From JAXDMK01 sp963765955 (GTDB lineage Bacteria; Actinomycetota; Acidimicrobiia; Acidimicrobiales; AC-14): a stretch of 64,000 nucleotides of DNA. The translations under genes and the position numbers were made by a program. Location: assembly GCA_963765955.1 (NCBI GenBank), contig CAVXYA010000002.1:62001-126000 (forward strand), written 5' to 3'. Shown here piece by piece: positions 1-8,194 of this stretch. Position 1 is the stretch's first letter. Each line of letters begins with the position of its first letter. The notes below the pieces were generated by a model that was given only the letters and a program-made list of their open reading frames with translations, was not told where the DNA came from and searched no databases.

Positions 1-1098
1 GACCGTTCGCCCCTCGAGGTCGACGGACTTGCCGTTGCTCTCCATGTCGAGCTGCTGCAGGTAGGCGGGGAACTTCGACAGGGCCTGGCTGTAGGGCAGC
101 ACGGCATGAGTCTCGAACCCGAAGAAGTCGTCGTACCAGACGCCGATCAGCCCGAGGAGGACGGGCAGGTTGGATTCGAAGGGCGCGGTGCGGAAGTGCG
201 CGTCGATGTCTTGGAACCCGGCCAGCAGCTCGTGGAAGCTCTCGGGGCCGATGGCCACCATGAGCGACAGCCCGATGGCCGACGGGAACGAGTAGCGCCC
301 GCCCACCCAGTCCCAGAACTCGAACATGTTCTCCGGGTGGATGCCGAACTCGGCCACCTTGGCGGTGTTGGTCGAGACAGCCACGAAGTGATTGCCCACC
401 GCGGCCTCGTCACCCAGGGCGTCGAGCAGCCAGCGGCGTGCCGTGGTGGCGTTGGTGAGGGTCTCGACGGTGGTGAACGTCTTGGAGCAGACGATGAACA
501 GGGTCTCGGCCGGGTCGAGGTCGCGAGTGGCCTCCCACACGTCGTCGCCGTCGACGTTGGATACGAACCGGAACGTCATCGACCGCTCGCTGAAGGCCCT
601 CAGGGCTTCGTAGGCCATGGCCGGGCCCAGGTCGGAGCCGCCGATGCCGATGTTCACCACGTTGCGGATGGCCCGGCCGGTGTGGCCCCGCCACTCCCCC
701 GTGCGCACCCGGCGGGCGAAGTCGGCCATCTTGTCCAGCACGGCGTGCACGAGGGGGACGACATCCACCCCGTCGACCACGATCGACGTCCCGACCGGTG
801 CCCGCAGCGCCACGTGGAGGACCGCCCGGTCCTCGGTGACGTTGATCCGCTTCCCCGAGAACATGTCCTCCGTCCGCCGGCGCAGGCCGGCCCGCTCGGC
901 CAGGTCGACCAGCAGCCGGAGGGTCTCCGCCGTCATCCGGTTCTTGGAGAAGTCGAGGTGGAGGTCGCCGGCGTCGGCCACCATCGTCTCGCCCCGGTCG
1001 GGGTCGGCGGCGAACAGCTGGCGCAGCGCCACGCCGGCCAGCTGGGCGTGGTGGGAGGCGAGCGCGGCCCACTCCGGCGTCGAGTCGATGGGGGCCAT
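1..1098 (-). CDS. pgi: Glucose-6-phosphate isomerase, 3' end cut off by window edge
   Basis: Interconverts glucose 6-phosphate and fructose 6-phosphate in the cytosol. The translated minus strand starts MAPIDSTPEWAALASHHAQL and shows phosphoglucose isomerase hallmarks: NVVNIGIGGSDLGPAMAYEA (sugar-phosphate binding loop), SKTFTTVET and, near the window edge, GVWYDDFFGFETHAVLPYSQ. About 365 of the usual ~540 residues are present, so the C-terminal third lies left of base 1. The start is the ATG at 1098; an in-frame ATG at 1111 adds four residues and cannot be excluded because neither has a strong ribosome site. A GC-rich hairpin separates it from the DUF6458 gene upstream on the same strand. 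Confidence 0.95.
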   Translation of the reverse strand, partial: MAPIDSTPEWAALASHHAQLAGVALRQLFAADPDRGETMVADAGDLHLDFSKNRMTAETLRLLVDLAERAGLRRRTEDMFSGKRINVTEDRAVLHVALRAPVGTSIVVDGVDVVPLVHAVLDKMADFARRVRTGEWRGHTGRAIRNVVNIGIGGSDLGPAMAYEALRAFSERSMTFRFVSNVDGDDVWEATRDLDPAETLFIVCSKTFTTVETLTNATTARRWLLDALGDEAAVGNHFVAVSTNTAKVAEFGIHPENMFEFWDWVGGRYSFPSAIGLSLMVAIGPESFHELLAGFQDIDAHFRTAPFESNLPVLLGLIGVWYDDFFGFETHAVLPYSQALSKFPAYLQQLDMESNGKSVDLEGRTV

Positions 1099-1124
1099 GG
1101 CTACCGGCATGATCGCGCGAGAGA

Positions 1125-1145
1125 GGCCCCGGTCATCCCGGGGCC
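1125..1145 (-). terminator. Hairpin between the DUF6458 gene and pgi
   Basis: Perfect 8-bp stem (GGCCCCGG / CCGGGGCC) with a 5-base loop, lying 34 bases after the stop of the DUF6458 gene on the minus strand and just upstream of pgi. It has no T-run, so it would be an atypical intrinsic terminator or an attenuating hairpin in the pgi leader. Confidence 0.45.
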
Positions 1146-1178
1146 CCTCCGCGGGTCGATCGTCGGCCGGTCAGATGT

Positions 1179-1412
1179 TCAGTAGATGTCGTCCTGCACC
1201 CGGCGACGGCCGCGGCCGTCGTCCTCGACCACCGTCTGGCGTGTCCGACTCCGGGGCGCGAACACGGCCAGGGTCATGATGAGGCCGAGGGCGCCGGCGA
1301 TCATCAGGATCACGCCGACGGTGGCGATGTCGAGCCCCGACACCGTCGCATCGACGGCGAAGGTGAGGATGGCCCCCACTGCGAACAGGAACACGCTGAC
1401 GCCGATACCCAT
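1179..1412 (-). CDS. Small two-helix membrane protein, DUF6458 type
   Basis: 77 residues beginning MGIGVSVFLFAVGAILTFAV, followed by a second hydrophobic segment (VGVILMIAGALGLIMTLAVF) and a short Arg/Asp-rich tail ending RRRVQDDIY. Two membrane helices joined by a short loop, positively charged tail probably cytoplasmic. Function is unknown. It has a clear paralogue at 61360-61710 with an almost identical first helix. The start ATG is preceded by a purine-rich GGGAGGAAAAGC leader on the minus strand, a good ribosome site. Confidence 0.85.
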   Translation of the reverse strand: MGIGVSVFLFAVGAILTFAVDATVSGLDIATVGVILMIAGALGLIMTLAVFAPRSRTRQTVVEDDGRGRRRVQDDIY

Positions 1413-1467
1413 GCTTTTCCTCCCTCGTGGAGCGGGACCGGCCGGTGGCAGGCCCGAGGTTTCTTGA

Positions 1468-1983
1468 TCAGGACAGGCCGACGCCGGCGGCCTCGAGGCG
1501 GAACGGCTCGATCTGTTCGCGTTGGGACTCGGCCCGGGCGATGAGGGTGTCGAAGTCGACGCCGACCGAGGCGGAACCCGCGACGCCGGAACCAGGCTCG
1601 GTGACCCGCTGGAGGGTCTTCCAGAGGAGCCGCTTGCCCTCGATGCCGAGGGAGAGGGCCTCCAGCTGCATCAACCGGCTGGTGGCGGCGCTGCCGGTGA
1701 CGGTCTTGGCCACGCGGACCCGGCTGAGGCGCTCGAGCGTCCACCCCGCGGCTTGTTTGAGCGCACTCGGCTCGAGGCCGAGGCGGATCATGAGGCCTTC
1801 GAGGGTGTCCCGGTCGGACTCGATATCGGTGGCCAGGCGGTCCATGAACTCGCCGAGGGGGGAGCCGGCGTTGTCGGCGCGCATCTTCTCCACCATCTGT
1901 ATGCCGGCCTTCGAGCCCGCCAGGTGGTCGTTGAGATAGGTCGACAGCGTCGACTGCGCCGGTGCTTCGGTTTGGCTCGACAC
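1468..1983 (-). CDS. Uncharacterised helical protein, ferritin-like
   Basis: 171 residues, highly helical, with no signal peptide or membrane segment. The N-terminal half (STYLNDHLAGSKAGIQMVEK, then EFMDRLATDIESDRDTLEGL) reads like a four-helix bundle with acidic and His residues spaced as in ferritin-like folds, but a full ExxH iron motif is not evident. I recognise it as a conserved actinobacterial unknown and assign no function. It sits 55 bases upstream of the DUF6458 gene on the same strand and may be co-transcribed with it. Confidence 0.7.
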   Translation of the reverse strand: MSSQTEAPAQSTLSTYLNDHLAGSKAGIQMVEKMRADNAGSPLGEFMDRLATDIESDRDTLEGLMIRLGLEPSALKQAAGWTLERLSRVRVAKTVTGSAATSRLMQLEALSLGIEGKRLLWKTLQRVTEPGSGVAGSASVGVDFDTLIARAESQREQIEPFRLEAAGVGLS

Positions 1984-2097
1984 GCCCGGTACGTACCCGG
2001 ATGGAGGGGGTGCGAACCTCGGGGGCCTCCAGGTGGTGCCCCCAAATGCGTCGCTCCCGTGTGGCGCTTCGGCGGGCCATGGCGCCAGCGGGCCGAC

Positions 2098-2390
2098 CTA
2101 CCCGCAGAGCTGTCGGGACCGGTCCAGGAGGGCCGTCGCCTCGGGCCCGTCGTCGAACGGGGTCCCGCCCGCCTCGACCACCGACCGGACCGGTCCCGGA
2201 TCTCGGGCGGAGCCACCCGGGTGTGCTCGTCGAGCTCGCCGGCGGTAGGTCGGCTGCCCTCACCCTCAAGGGCGGCCAGCCGGTCGCAGTAGCGGCCCAC
2301 GTTCCCCGCCGTCCGGCCCTGGTCACCCTCGCGGCAGGCGGTGGAGGCGAGAAGCACGGCCGCCGCCACGACCGTCAGCCGGCGCTTCAT
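2098..2390 (-). pseudogene. Small lipoprotein-like gene with a frameshift near 2192
   Basis: Starts MKRRLTVVAAAVLLASTACR, a short lipoprotein-type signal with Cys at residue 19, then runs to VAPPEIRD. From about 2192 the coherent sequence continues in another frame as PVRSVVEAGGTPFDDGPEA and ends RQLCG at the stop at 2098. Restoring one C in the GACCGG run joins both parts into a ~97-residue secreted protein of unknown function. The break may be an assembly error or real decay. The ATG overlaps a TGA (ATGA) that would fit the natural end of the upstream permease. Confidence 0.55.
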
Positions 2391-2840
2391 GACACGTCCG
2401 GCGGACGGCGAAGCCAGCGCCACGGAGGCGACAGCCGCGCAGTAGGCACTCAGCAGGACGGCTGCGGTCCACAGCGAGAGACCCTCCACAACAGACCCGG
2501 CCAGCGCGCTGGCCGCCCGGCCCGGGAGCCACCGGCCGACGTCCGGGCCGAGGAACATCCCCAGCACACCCTCCCCCACGACCACCCAGGCGGCCACGGC
2601 CACCACCGCCGCCAGCTGGCTGCGGAAAAGCGCCCCCAAGCCCACCCCAGCCACGCCGAACAGAGCGGCCACGGCGAGGGTGCCGGCCACGGTGTGACCG
2701 ACGTCCCCGGCGAAGAGGTCCACCGCCGCGCCGTCGGCCAGGGTGTGGGGCACGGCGGCGAGGAGGGCGGTCGCCATCATGGCCAGGGCCACGGCGACTC
2801 CGGTCAGCGAGATGGCGGCGAGCTTGGCCCCACCACCCGC
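2391..2840 (-). pseudogene. Remnant of an ABC-2 type permease (C-terminal half)
   Basis: Reading from about 2840 down, the frame gives AKLAAISLTGVAVALAMMAT, VAGTLAVAALFGVAGVGLGA and FRSQLAAVVAVAAWVVVGEG, matching the last transmembrane helices of ABC-2 permeases. There is no plausible start codon before GTG 2792, which lies inside a helix, and the N-terminal half and its ATPase partner are absent. The frame also runs into the next lipoprotein without a stop; the natural end (DVS then TGA at 2387-2389) is in another frame. I read it as a truncated, decayed copy left after a rearrangement next to the regulator gene. Confidence 0.55.
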
Positions 2841-2877
2841 CGCCCGCCCTGGGGGCGTAGGCCGCCCTGCCCGGCCG

Positions 2878-3114
2878 TCAAAAACGCTCGGACGATTCCT
2901 CGGGGAACACCGCCATCCGGGCCGCCAGCGCCTCCACGTCGGCCCGCTGGAAGCGGCGGTGGCCGCCCAGGGTGACGATGCAGGGCAGGTGGCCGGCAGT
3001 CGTCCACCGCACCACGGTCTTGGGTGACACGTGGAGCATCCGGGCCACGTCGCCCGGCGTCAGGTATTCGCGTTCAGCCTTCACCCTGCGTTCCACCGTC
3101 CCCGGCACCGCCAT
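2878..3114 (-). CDS. BldC-like small MerR-type DNA-binding protein
   Basis: 78 residues from the ATG at 3114 (MAVPGTVERRVKAEREYLTP). The body, YLTPGDVARMLHVSPKTVVR then WTTAGHLPCIVTLGGHRRFQ, is the winged helix-turn-helix of the BldC/excisionase family, with the diagnostic GGHRRF wing. Such proteins have no effector domain and bind repeated sites as head-to-tail oligomers. The longer open frame to 3177 is less likely because it runs into the repeat-containing intergenic region. It is divergent from a second BldC-like gene at 3334. Confidence 0.85.
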   Translation of the reverse strand: MAVPGTVERRVKAEREYLTPGDVARMLHVSPKTVVRWTTAGHLPCIVTLGGHRRFQRADVEALAARMAVFPEESSERF

Positions 3115-3176
3115 CCGGCCCCCTCCACGGGCGCCCAGCCTAGAACGCGAGCGGGCCGGTGGCAGGCCGGTGGGCA

Positions 3177-3194
3177 ATTCGGTTCATTCGGTTC
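3177..3194. promoter_or_regulatory. Tandem ATTCGGTTC direct repeat between divergent BldC-like genes
   Basis: Two perfect abutting 9-bp copies of ATTCGGTTC, followed by a partial third (GTTTCG), in an otherwise GC-rich intergenic region between the two divergent BldC-like genes. BldC proteins are known to bind direct repeats at about one-helical-turn spacing as head-to-tail multimers, so this is a natural autoregulatory site. The assignment is inferred from position and repeat geometry only. Confidence 0.5.
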
Positions 3195-3333
3195 GTTTCG
3201 ACTACGCCAACCGGGGCGGTTCGCCGATGGAGCGAGGTGATCCGTGCCGCAAGCAGCTGTGGCTCGGACACTCTGCCGAGCCGGACAACCCTCGGCATAG
3301 ACTCGAAGACACACGACGCGCCGGGAGGCGACT

Positions 3334-3564
3334 GTGGATGCGACCGAAGTGGTCACCGATGCGAACGAGGAGTACATGTCGGCCGGCGACGCGGCCCGCC
3401 TGCTGTGCGTGTCGGCCCGCACCGTGAGCCGATGGGCCGACCAGGGGCGGATCCCGCACCTCGTCACCCTGGGCGGCCATCGCCGGTTCCGGAAGTCGAG
3501 CGTCCTGAAGCTGCTGGGCTCCGCCCGGCGCGAGGGCGCCGGCTCCCCCTCCTCTCGCAGCTAG
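3334..3564 (+). CDS. Second BldC-like small MerR-type DNA-binding protein
   Basis: 76 residues from GTG 3334. The core YMSAGDAARLLCVSARTVSR then WADQGRIPHLVTLGGHRRFR mirrors the divergent neighbour, including the GGHRRF wing. The short Arg/Ser-rich tail has no effector domain. The two proteins are similar enough to share or compete for the direct repeats lying between their genes. Its downstream neighbour is the convergent MFS-coiled-coil gene, whose stop is only 19 bases away. Confidence 0.85.
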   Translation: MDATEVVTDANEEYMSAGDAARLLCVSARTVSRWADQGRIPHLVTLGGHRRFRKSSVLKLLGSARREGAGSPSSRS

Positions 3565-3583
3565 GGGCCCCCGCCGCCGGTGA

Positions 3584-6088
3584 CTACTCCGGGGCTTGCT
3601 TTTCGTGCCGGCTGACCCCCGCCGTCGGCGCGGCCCCGACCACGTCCACCGCCGACAGGGGTGACGGAGGGCCCGAGCGGCCATTCGACGCAGGGAGCGA
3701 TCGGGCCCGGGCGGACCGCAGCTCCTCGAGAGCGACGCGGTAGGCGGCGGCCTGTTCCTCGAGCGCCCCGTCCACCATGGCGGGAACCGCCTCGGTTACC
3801 AGTCTGGTGACCTGGTCCCTGAGCTGGGCCACCGCTCGTCGTTCCTCTTCGTGCGCCAGCTCGTGGGCGTAAGCCCGATCGTCGAGCTCCCTGGCCCGAA
3901 CCGCCATCATCTGCTCGAACGACTGTCGTTGGTTCGCTTGCTGGACCTCGGCCTCGGCTCGGAGTCGGCTCGCCATCTCCGCCTCACCGGCTCGCCAGTC
4001 GGCCGCGTAGCGTTCCATGGCGGCACGAACCGCCTCGTGGACAACCGGCGCCAGTCCGCCGGTGACAGACCGGGTGACGTCCTCTTTGCCTCTGTCCAGC
4101 ATCTCCGCCACTGCCGTCATAGCCTCCTCCTCCAGGCGCCGCCGGTGGGAGGTCGCCCGCGACTCGACCTCCTGATCGCGGCGGTACAGGTCCTCCAGCA
4201 TCCTCTCCGCCGATGCTTGGACCGCCGCGCCCATGGCCTCCGTCTCCGACCGGACCCGCTCCGCTCGGCTGAGGGAGTCGAGCAGGGCCGCCGACTGCGC
4301 CTCCAGGGCGGTCTTGACCGCATCCGTCACCAGGCCCGGAAGGGCATCCTCGACCAGCGAGACGAGCCGGTCGTGTCGCCGGGCGAGGTTGGCGACCTCG
4401 ATGCGGTCGTCGTCGACGGACCTTCGGTGGGAGGTGACCAGGTCTTCGAGCTCCCGGGCACGGGACGCGAGGTCGTCGAGCCGATTCGCCAACACCTGGC
4501 GGTCGGCGTCGGCGGCCGGTTGGTCCTCGGGGCGAAGCGGAGACGCTCGATGCCGGCCAGGCGACGCCCGCCCGGTCGCCGGGGCGTCCAAGCCGAGACC
4601 GCCTGCGACCGACTGCTCGTCCCACAGCGAGGCGGGACCGAAACCGAGCGCCTGCCGATGGGCGACGAGCCGCCCGTCCACGAGCGGCCCGCCGACGAGC
4701 TGGCTCTCGACGAGCCGGTCGTCGAGGGTCCCGGTGGCAGCCTCGGAGGGGGCCGGATCGCCCGCCGAGCCCTCCCGATCGTCGTACCCGATGACGCGTC
4801 CAGCCTGGCGCCGGCTTTTCCTGGTGCGCTTCATGTTGGCCTCCCCGTACCTACGAGTGACAAATCCGGTGGCGACCTCGGCCGCCACCGCGGCGGCGAT
4901 GCGAATCCCGAGAAGGGCGGGGATCCCCCATGCCGTCCACACCAGCCCGGCGATGATCGGGCCGGCGACCTCTCCCGCGTCCTCACCCACGCCGAGCCAG
5001 GCCATGATGCGGGCCCGGCGGCTGCGGTCGTGACTGGCGGCGTGGGCCATCATCGCCCCCCAGGCGGGCCGAAAGGCGGCCTTCCCGGTGTCGTCCAGGG
5101 CCTTGCCCACCGCCACTCCGCCGAGGTTGGGCGCGACGAGGTACACGACCGACGACGCCACGTTGGCGAAGCTACGCAGCGACAGCACCAGTCCGAAGCT
5201 GGTCCGGTCGGCCAGCCATCCCCAGACGGGGCCGGTGAGCGCCATGAGCGACCCGACGACGTAGATGAACCCCACCGCCGCCGGGCTCAGCCCGGCGTAC
5301 TCGGTGGCGAACACGGGGAACAGGGCGGTGAAGAGGTAGGCGCTGCCAGTGATCAGGAACCCGACCATGGCGAAGGGGACGATCGGGGCCCGGGCGGGGG
5401 ACGGGGCCGGTCGGGGGTCGTCGTCGAGGCCGGCGGCAAGAGTCACGTCCGGCGCCATCTCGGCGGGAGGGTCGACCGGCTCCCGCACCCGGAAGGCAAC
5501 GATGAGGAGGGGCAGGACGGACAGAGCGAAGGCCACCGCAAAGGTGAGAGGAAAGCCTCCGGCCAGGCTGAGGACGACTCCCGCGATGGCGCGGCCCACC
5601 GACCCGGCCAGCGTCTTCGACGTCTGGTACCAGGCGAACGACGAGGCGATCTGGCGCTTTCCGCCGGCCTCGGCCACCAGGGCGTACGTGGCCGGGTCGC
5701 GCAGGGCGATGGACACGCCGTGGAGGCCCCGGATGGCGAAGAGGTGCCACGGGGACGATGCGAACACGAACAGCAGGGAGACGACGCTGCGCAGCCCGAT
5801 GGCCGCTACCAACGACCGCTTCAGGCCGACCCGGTCGGCGACTCCGCCCATCAGCGGCTTGAGGACCAGCGCCACCACCAGGTTGAGGGACAGGAGGACG
5901 CCGATCTGGGCGACGCTCATCCCCAACTGCAAGGCGTACAGCGGCAGGGCCAGGCTGATGATCCCGAAGCTGAGGCGGGAGAGGAAGCCTTCCGCCACGA
6001 GGGGGAACACCGGGTGGCCCGGGACCCGCCGCCAGCCCCGCAGCCAGCCCCGGTGGGCTCCGTCGGCGCCGTCCGTCGGGCGGGTCAC
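3584..6088 (-). CDS. MFS transporter fused to a long cytoplasmic coiled-coil tail
   Basis: 834 residues. Residues ~25-405 form a 12-helix major facilitator: LPLYALQLGMSVAQIGVLLS, GGVADRVGLKRSL (motif A, loop 2-3) and a second half ending near RRYGEANMKRTRKSR. A charged linker (415-520) leads to a ~270-residue coiled coil rich in Glu/Arg/Ala (for example DDLASRARELEDLVTSHRRS). MFS proteins are normally ~400 residues, so the tail doubles the size. It starts at GTG 6088, overlapping the stop of the ATP-grasp gene by 4 bases, so it is the last gene of that operon and probably moves the operon's product or precursor. The tail could scaffold the upstream enzymes or cause oligomerisation; that is inference. 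Confidence 0.85.
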   Translation of the reverse strand: MTRPTDGADGAHRGWLRGWRRVPGHPVFPLVAEGFLSRLSFGIISLALPLYALQLGMSVAQIGVLLSLNLVVALVLKPLMGGVADRVGLKRSLVAAIGLRSVVSLLFVFASSPWHLFAIRGLHGVSIALRDPATYALVAEAGGKRQIASSFAWYQTSKTLAGSVGRAIAGVVLSLAGGFPLTFAVAFALSVLPLLIVAFRVREPVDPPAEMAPDVTLAAGLDDDPRPAPSPARAPIVPFAMVGFLITGSAYLFTALFPVFATEYAGLSPAAVGFIYVVGSLMALTGPVWGWLADRTSFGLVLSLRSFANVASSVVYLVAPNLGGVAVGKALDDTGKAAFRPAWGAMMAHAASHDRSRRARIMAWLGVGEDAGEVAGPIIAGLVWTAWGIPALLGIRIAAAVAAEVATGFVTRRYGEANMKRTRKSRRQAGRVIGYDDREGSAGDPAPSEAATGTLDDRLVESQLVGGPLVDGRLVAHRQALGFGPASLWDEQSVAGGLGLDAPATGRASPGRHRASPLRPEDQPAADADRQVLANRLDDLASRARELEDLVTSHRRSVDDDRIEVANLARRHDRLVSLVEDALPGLVTDAVKTALEAQSAALLDSLSRAERVRSETEAMGAAVQASAERMLEDLYRRDQEVESRATSHRRRLEEEAMTAVAEMLDRGKEDVTRSVTGGLAPVVHEAVRAAMERYAADWRAGEAEMASRLRAEAEVQQANQRQSFEQMMAVRARELDDRAYAHELAHEEERRAVAQLRDQVTRLVTEAVPAMVDGALEEQAAAYRVALEELRSARARSLPASNGRSGPPSPLSAVDVVGAAPTAGVSRHEKQAPE

Positions 6089-6959
6089 GTGAGCACGGTC
6101 TCCCCGCGGCGCTGTCCCCCGGCGACGAGCTGGACGTCGCCGTTGGCGTACCGCTCGATGTAGTCGGCGATCAGGGCGGGGGCGTCGGGCACCCCCTTGT
6201 AGCCGGGGAAGTAGTTGACGTCGACCACGACGGGCCCGTCGGGGCTCTCAATGACGTCCAGGCCGTACAGGCCGAGCCCGAGGGCTGCGCCGCAGCGCAG
6301 CGCCACCTCCCGCACCTCGTCGGTTACCGGTACCGGTCGTCCCGGTCGGGTGAAGCTGTCGGGGGAGAACGGCTTGCGCACGGCGTGCACGTGGTTGCCG
6401 ACCACGTACACCTTCAGGTCCTCCCCCGGCCCGGGAACGTGCTCCTGGACGACGAAGGGGGCCTCGGCCGGCAGCGGCGCCAGGCGAGTTTCCAGGTCGT
6501 CCCCCGGCTGCATCACGACGACGCCGGCCCCCCGGTGCCCGCGCAAGGGCTTCACCACCAGTGGGCCGCAAGCGAGCAGCTCGGCCACCAACGTGATGTC
6601 GGCGGTCGCCCAGGTGCGGGGCACGGGCACACGCCGACCGCCCGCAGCCGCCGGCACGCGGTGAGCTTGTCCTGGGCGGCCACGCAGCTCTCGTACGGGT
6701 TGAGCAGCCTCGCTCCCTGCCCATGGTGCACGCCCGCCAGGCTCAAGGCCAGCTCGGTGTGCGACTTGAGGATCACCAGTTCGGGCTCGTGGTCCGCGAC
6801 GCCGTCCCCGTCCCCGATCAGGTCGATGCTGGTCAGCGCCTCCTCGGGGATGGCGCCGGTCACGACGAAACCCCTCTGGCGGAGCCGGTCGTCGACCTCG
6901 ACCAGGACGGGGCTGGGCACGGGGGGCACGCGCCGAACGAGGATGAAGTGCAGCCACAT
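6085..6959 (-). CDS. ATP-grasp enzyme 4 of the array (frameshift near 6637)
   Basis: Starts MWLHFILVRRVPPVPSPVLV at ATG 6959. The N-terminal half includes PELVILKSHTELALSLAG and LLNPYESCVAAQDKL. At about 6637 the family sequence moves to another frame (VPVPRTWATADITLVAELLA); two extra bases in a GTGTG stretch explain it. The C-terminal half has the ATP-grasp lysine region LVVKPLRGHRGAGVVV, FVVQEHV, DLKVYVVGNHVHAVRKPFSP and the metal-binding end VVVDVNYFPGYKGVPDAP. The FPGYKG motif with its D-x-N resembles inositol trisphosphate 5/6-kinases more than RimK. It follows the MtlD-like gene by 2 bases and overlaps the MFS gene by 4. Substrate unknown; kinase or ligase are both possible. Confidence 0.8.
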
Positions 6960-6961
6960 GG

Positions 6962-8194
6962 TCAGCTGGCGGTGACCACCGGCACCGGCCGGACGGGGGC
7001 CGGCGCCCAGCTCCACTGCCGGCGCTCGAGGCTGAGGAGGAGGTTGCCGTCGGCCCACCCATCGACCAGGGAGCGGACCTCCTCCGCCACCAGCCGGCCC
7101 AGTCCCTCCTCCGAGCTGAGGCCGCACACGGAACGGAGCACGCCCGCCACCCCGTCGGCCTGGAGCTCCCGGTGCATGGCGGCACACGCCGGGTCGGCCG
7201 GATCGCAGAACACCAAGGCCGCGGCCATGGCCAACGCCAGCCGGGCGGGGGACGTGCCGCACTCGGCCGCCAGCCGGGCGGCACCGACCAGCCGGTCGTC
7301 GGCCGACAGCTTGCGCCGGGGGTCACGGCCGACGCGCACGATGGGATCGGCTAGCCCCGCGTTGGCGAACCGGTCGATGACCGCGTCGAGGTCGGCCTCG
7401 GTACCGGCGATCACGGGGCCGTAGCGGGCGGCCAGCCCCCGCTGGCCCTCGGCCATGGCCTCCCGCACGACGGCCCTGATCTCCGGGTCGCGGATCGCGG
7501 TGTGGACGAAGTGGTAGCCCTTGAGGTACCCGAGATAGGCGCAGGCGGCGTGACCGGCGCTGTAGCTGTAGAGCTTGCGGCAGACGTGGGCCTCGTAGTC
7601 GTCGACCGCTTCCAGCCCGGTCACCACGGGGACGTCGCCCCGCAGGGCGGAGCCGTCGACGGTGAACGTCGCCGGCCGGTCGCCGACGAAGACCATCGGA
7701 TCGCCGTCGTCGACCGGCCAGAGCCGGTGGGACACGGCCCGGCTCACGACGGCACCGGAGAACCCGTGGCGCTCGATGTCGCATCCCGCGGGGAGGTGGG
7801 CCGCCACCTGTTCCTTCAGGTGGGGGCCGGCGCGGGCGAGGTTCTCGAAGGCGATGACGTTGGTGGGCCTGCGGCGGCGGGCCAGTCCGGCGGCGATCAC
7901 CGGGGCCACGGCGGCCAGGTTGGCCGCGCCGACCGAGGTGACCACCAGATCGGCTGCCGCGATCTCGGCGGCTGCCGCGCCGCCGTTGGCCACGCACACC
8001 GCCGAGATGCCGGCCACCACGAAGTCGTCGGAGCGGACGCCGTCGAACAGGCGCACGACGTACCGCCCCAGGCGGCGCAGCCGCTGGACCACCGGCTCCC
8101 GCCCGACGAAGGCGACCTCCCAGCCCGAGTCCCGCAGCAGTTGCCCGGCGAAGCCGCAGCCGATGCGACCCGGTCCGATGACGACCGCCTTCAC
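6962..8194 (-). CDS. Mannitol-1-phosphate 5-dehydrogenase-like polyol-phosphate dehydrogenase
   Basis: 410 residues from GTG 8194. It opens with a Rossmann fold (VKAVVIGPGRIGCGFAGQLL), then VIAFENLARAGPHLKEQVAA and the helical C-terminal domain of the mannitol dehydrogenase superfamily (EAHVCRKLYSYSAGHAACAY, YLKGYHFVHTAIRDPEIRAV). The K...H pair in KLYSYSAGHA fits the catalytic lysine/histidine of the family. Expected reaction: NAD-dependent oxidation of a polyol phosphate or reduction of a ketose phosphate. It is embedded between ATP-grasp genes (GTGA overlap upstream, 2-base gap downstream), so it probably makes or modifies the phosphorylated scaffold those enzymes act on. The exact sugar is unknown. 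Confidence 0.82.
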   Translation of the reverse strand: MKAVVIGPGRIGCGFAGQLLRDSGWEVAFVGREPVVQRLRRLGRYVVRLFDGVRSDDFVVAGISAVCVANGGAAAAEIAAADLVVTSVGAANLAAVAPVIAAGLARRRRPTNVIAFENLARAGPHLKEQVAAHLPAGCDIERHGFSGAVVSRAVSHRLWPVDDGDPMVFVGDRPATFTVDGSALRGDVPVVTGLEAVDDYEAHVCRKLYSYSAGHAACAYLGYLKGYHFVHTAIRDPEIRAVVREAMAEGQRGLAARYGPVIAGTEADLDAVIDRFANAGLADPIVRVGRDPRRKLSADDRLVGAARLAAECGTSPARLALAMAAALVFCDPADPACAAMHRELQADGVAGVLRSVCGLSSEEGLGRLVAEEVRSLVDGWADGNLLLSLERRQWSWAPAPVRPVPVVTAS

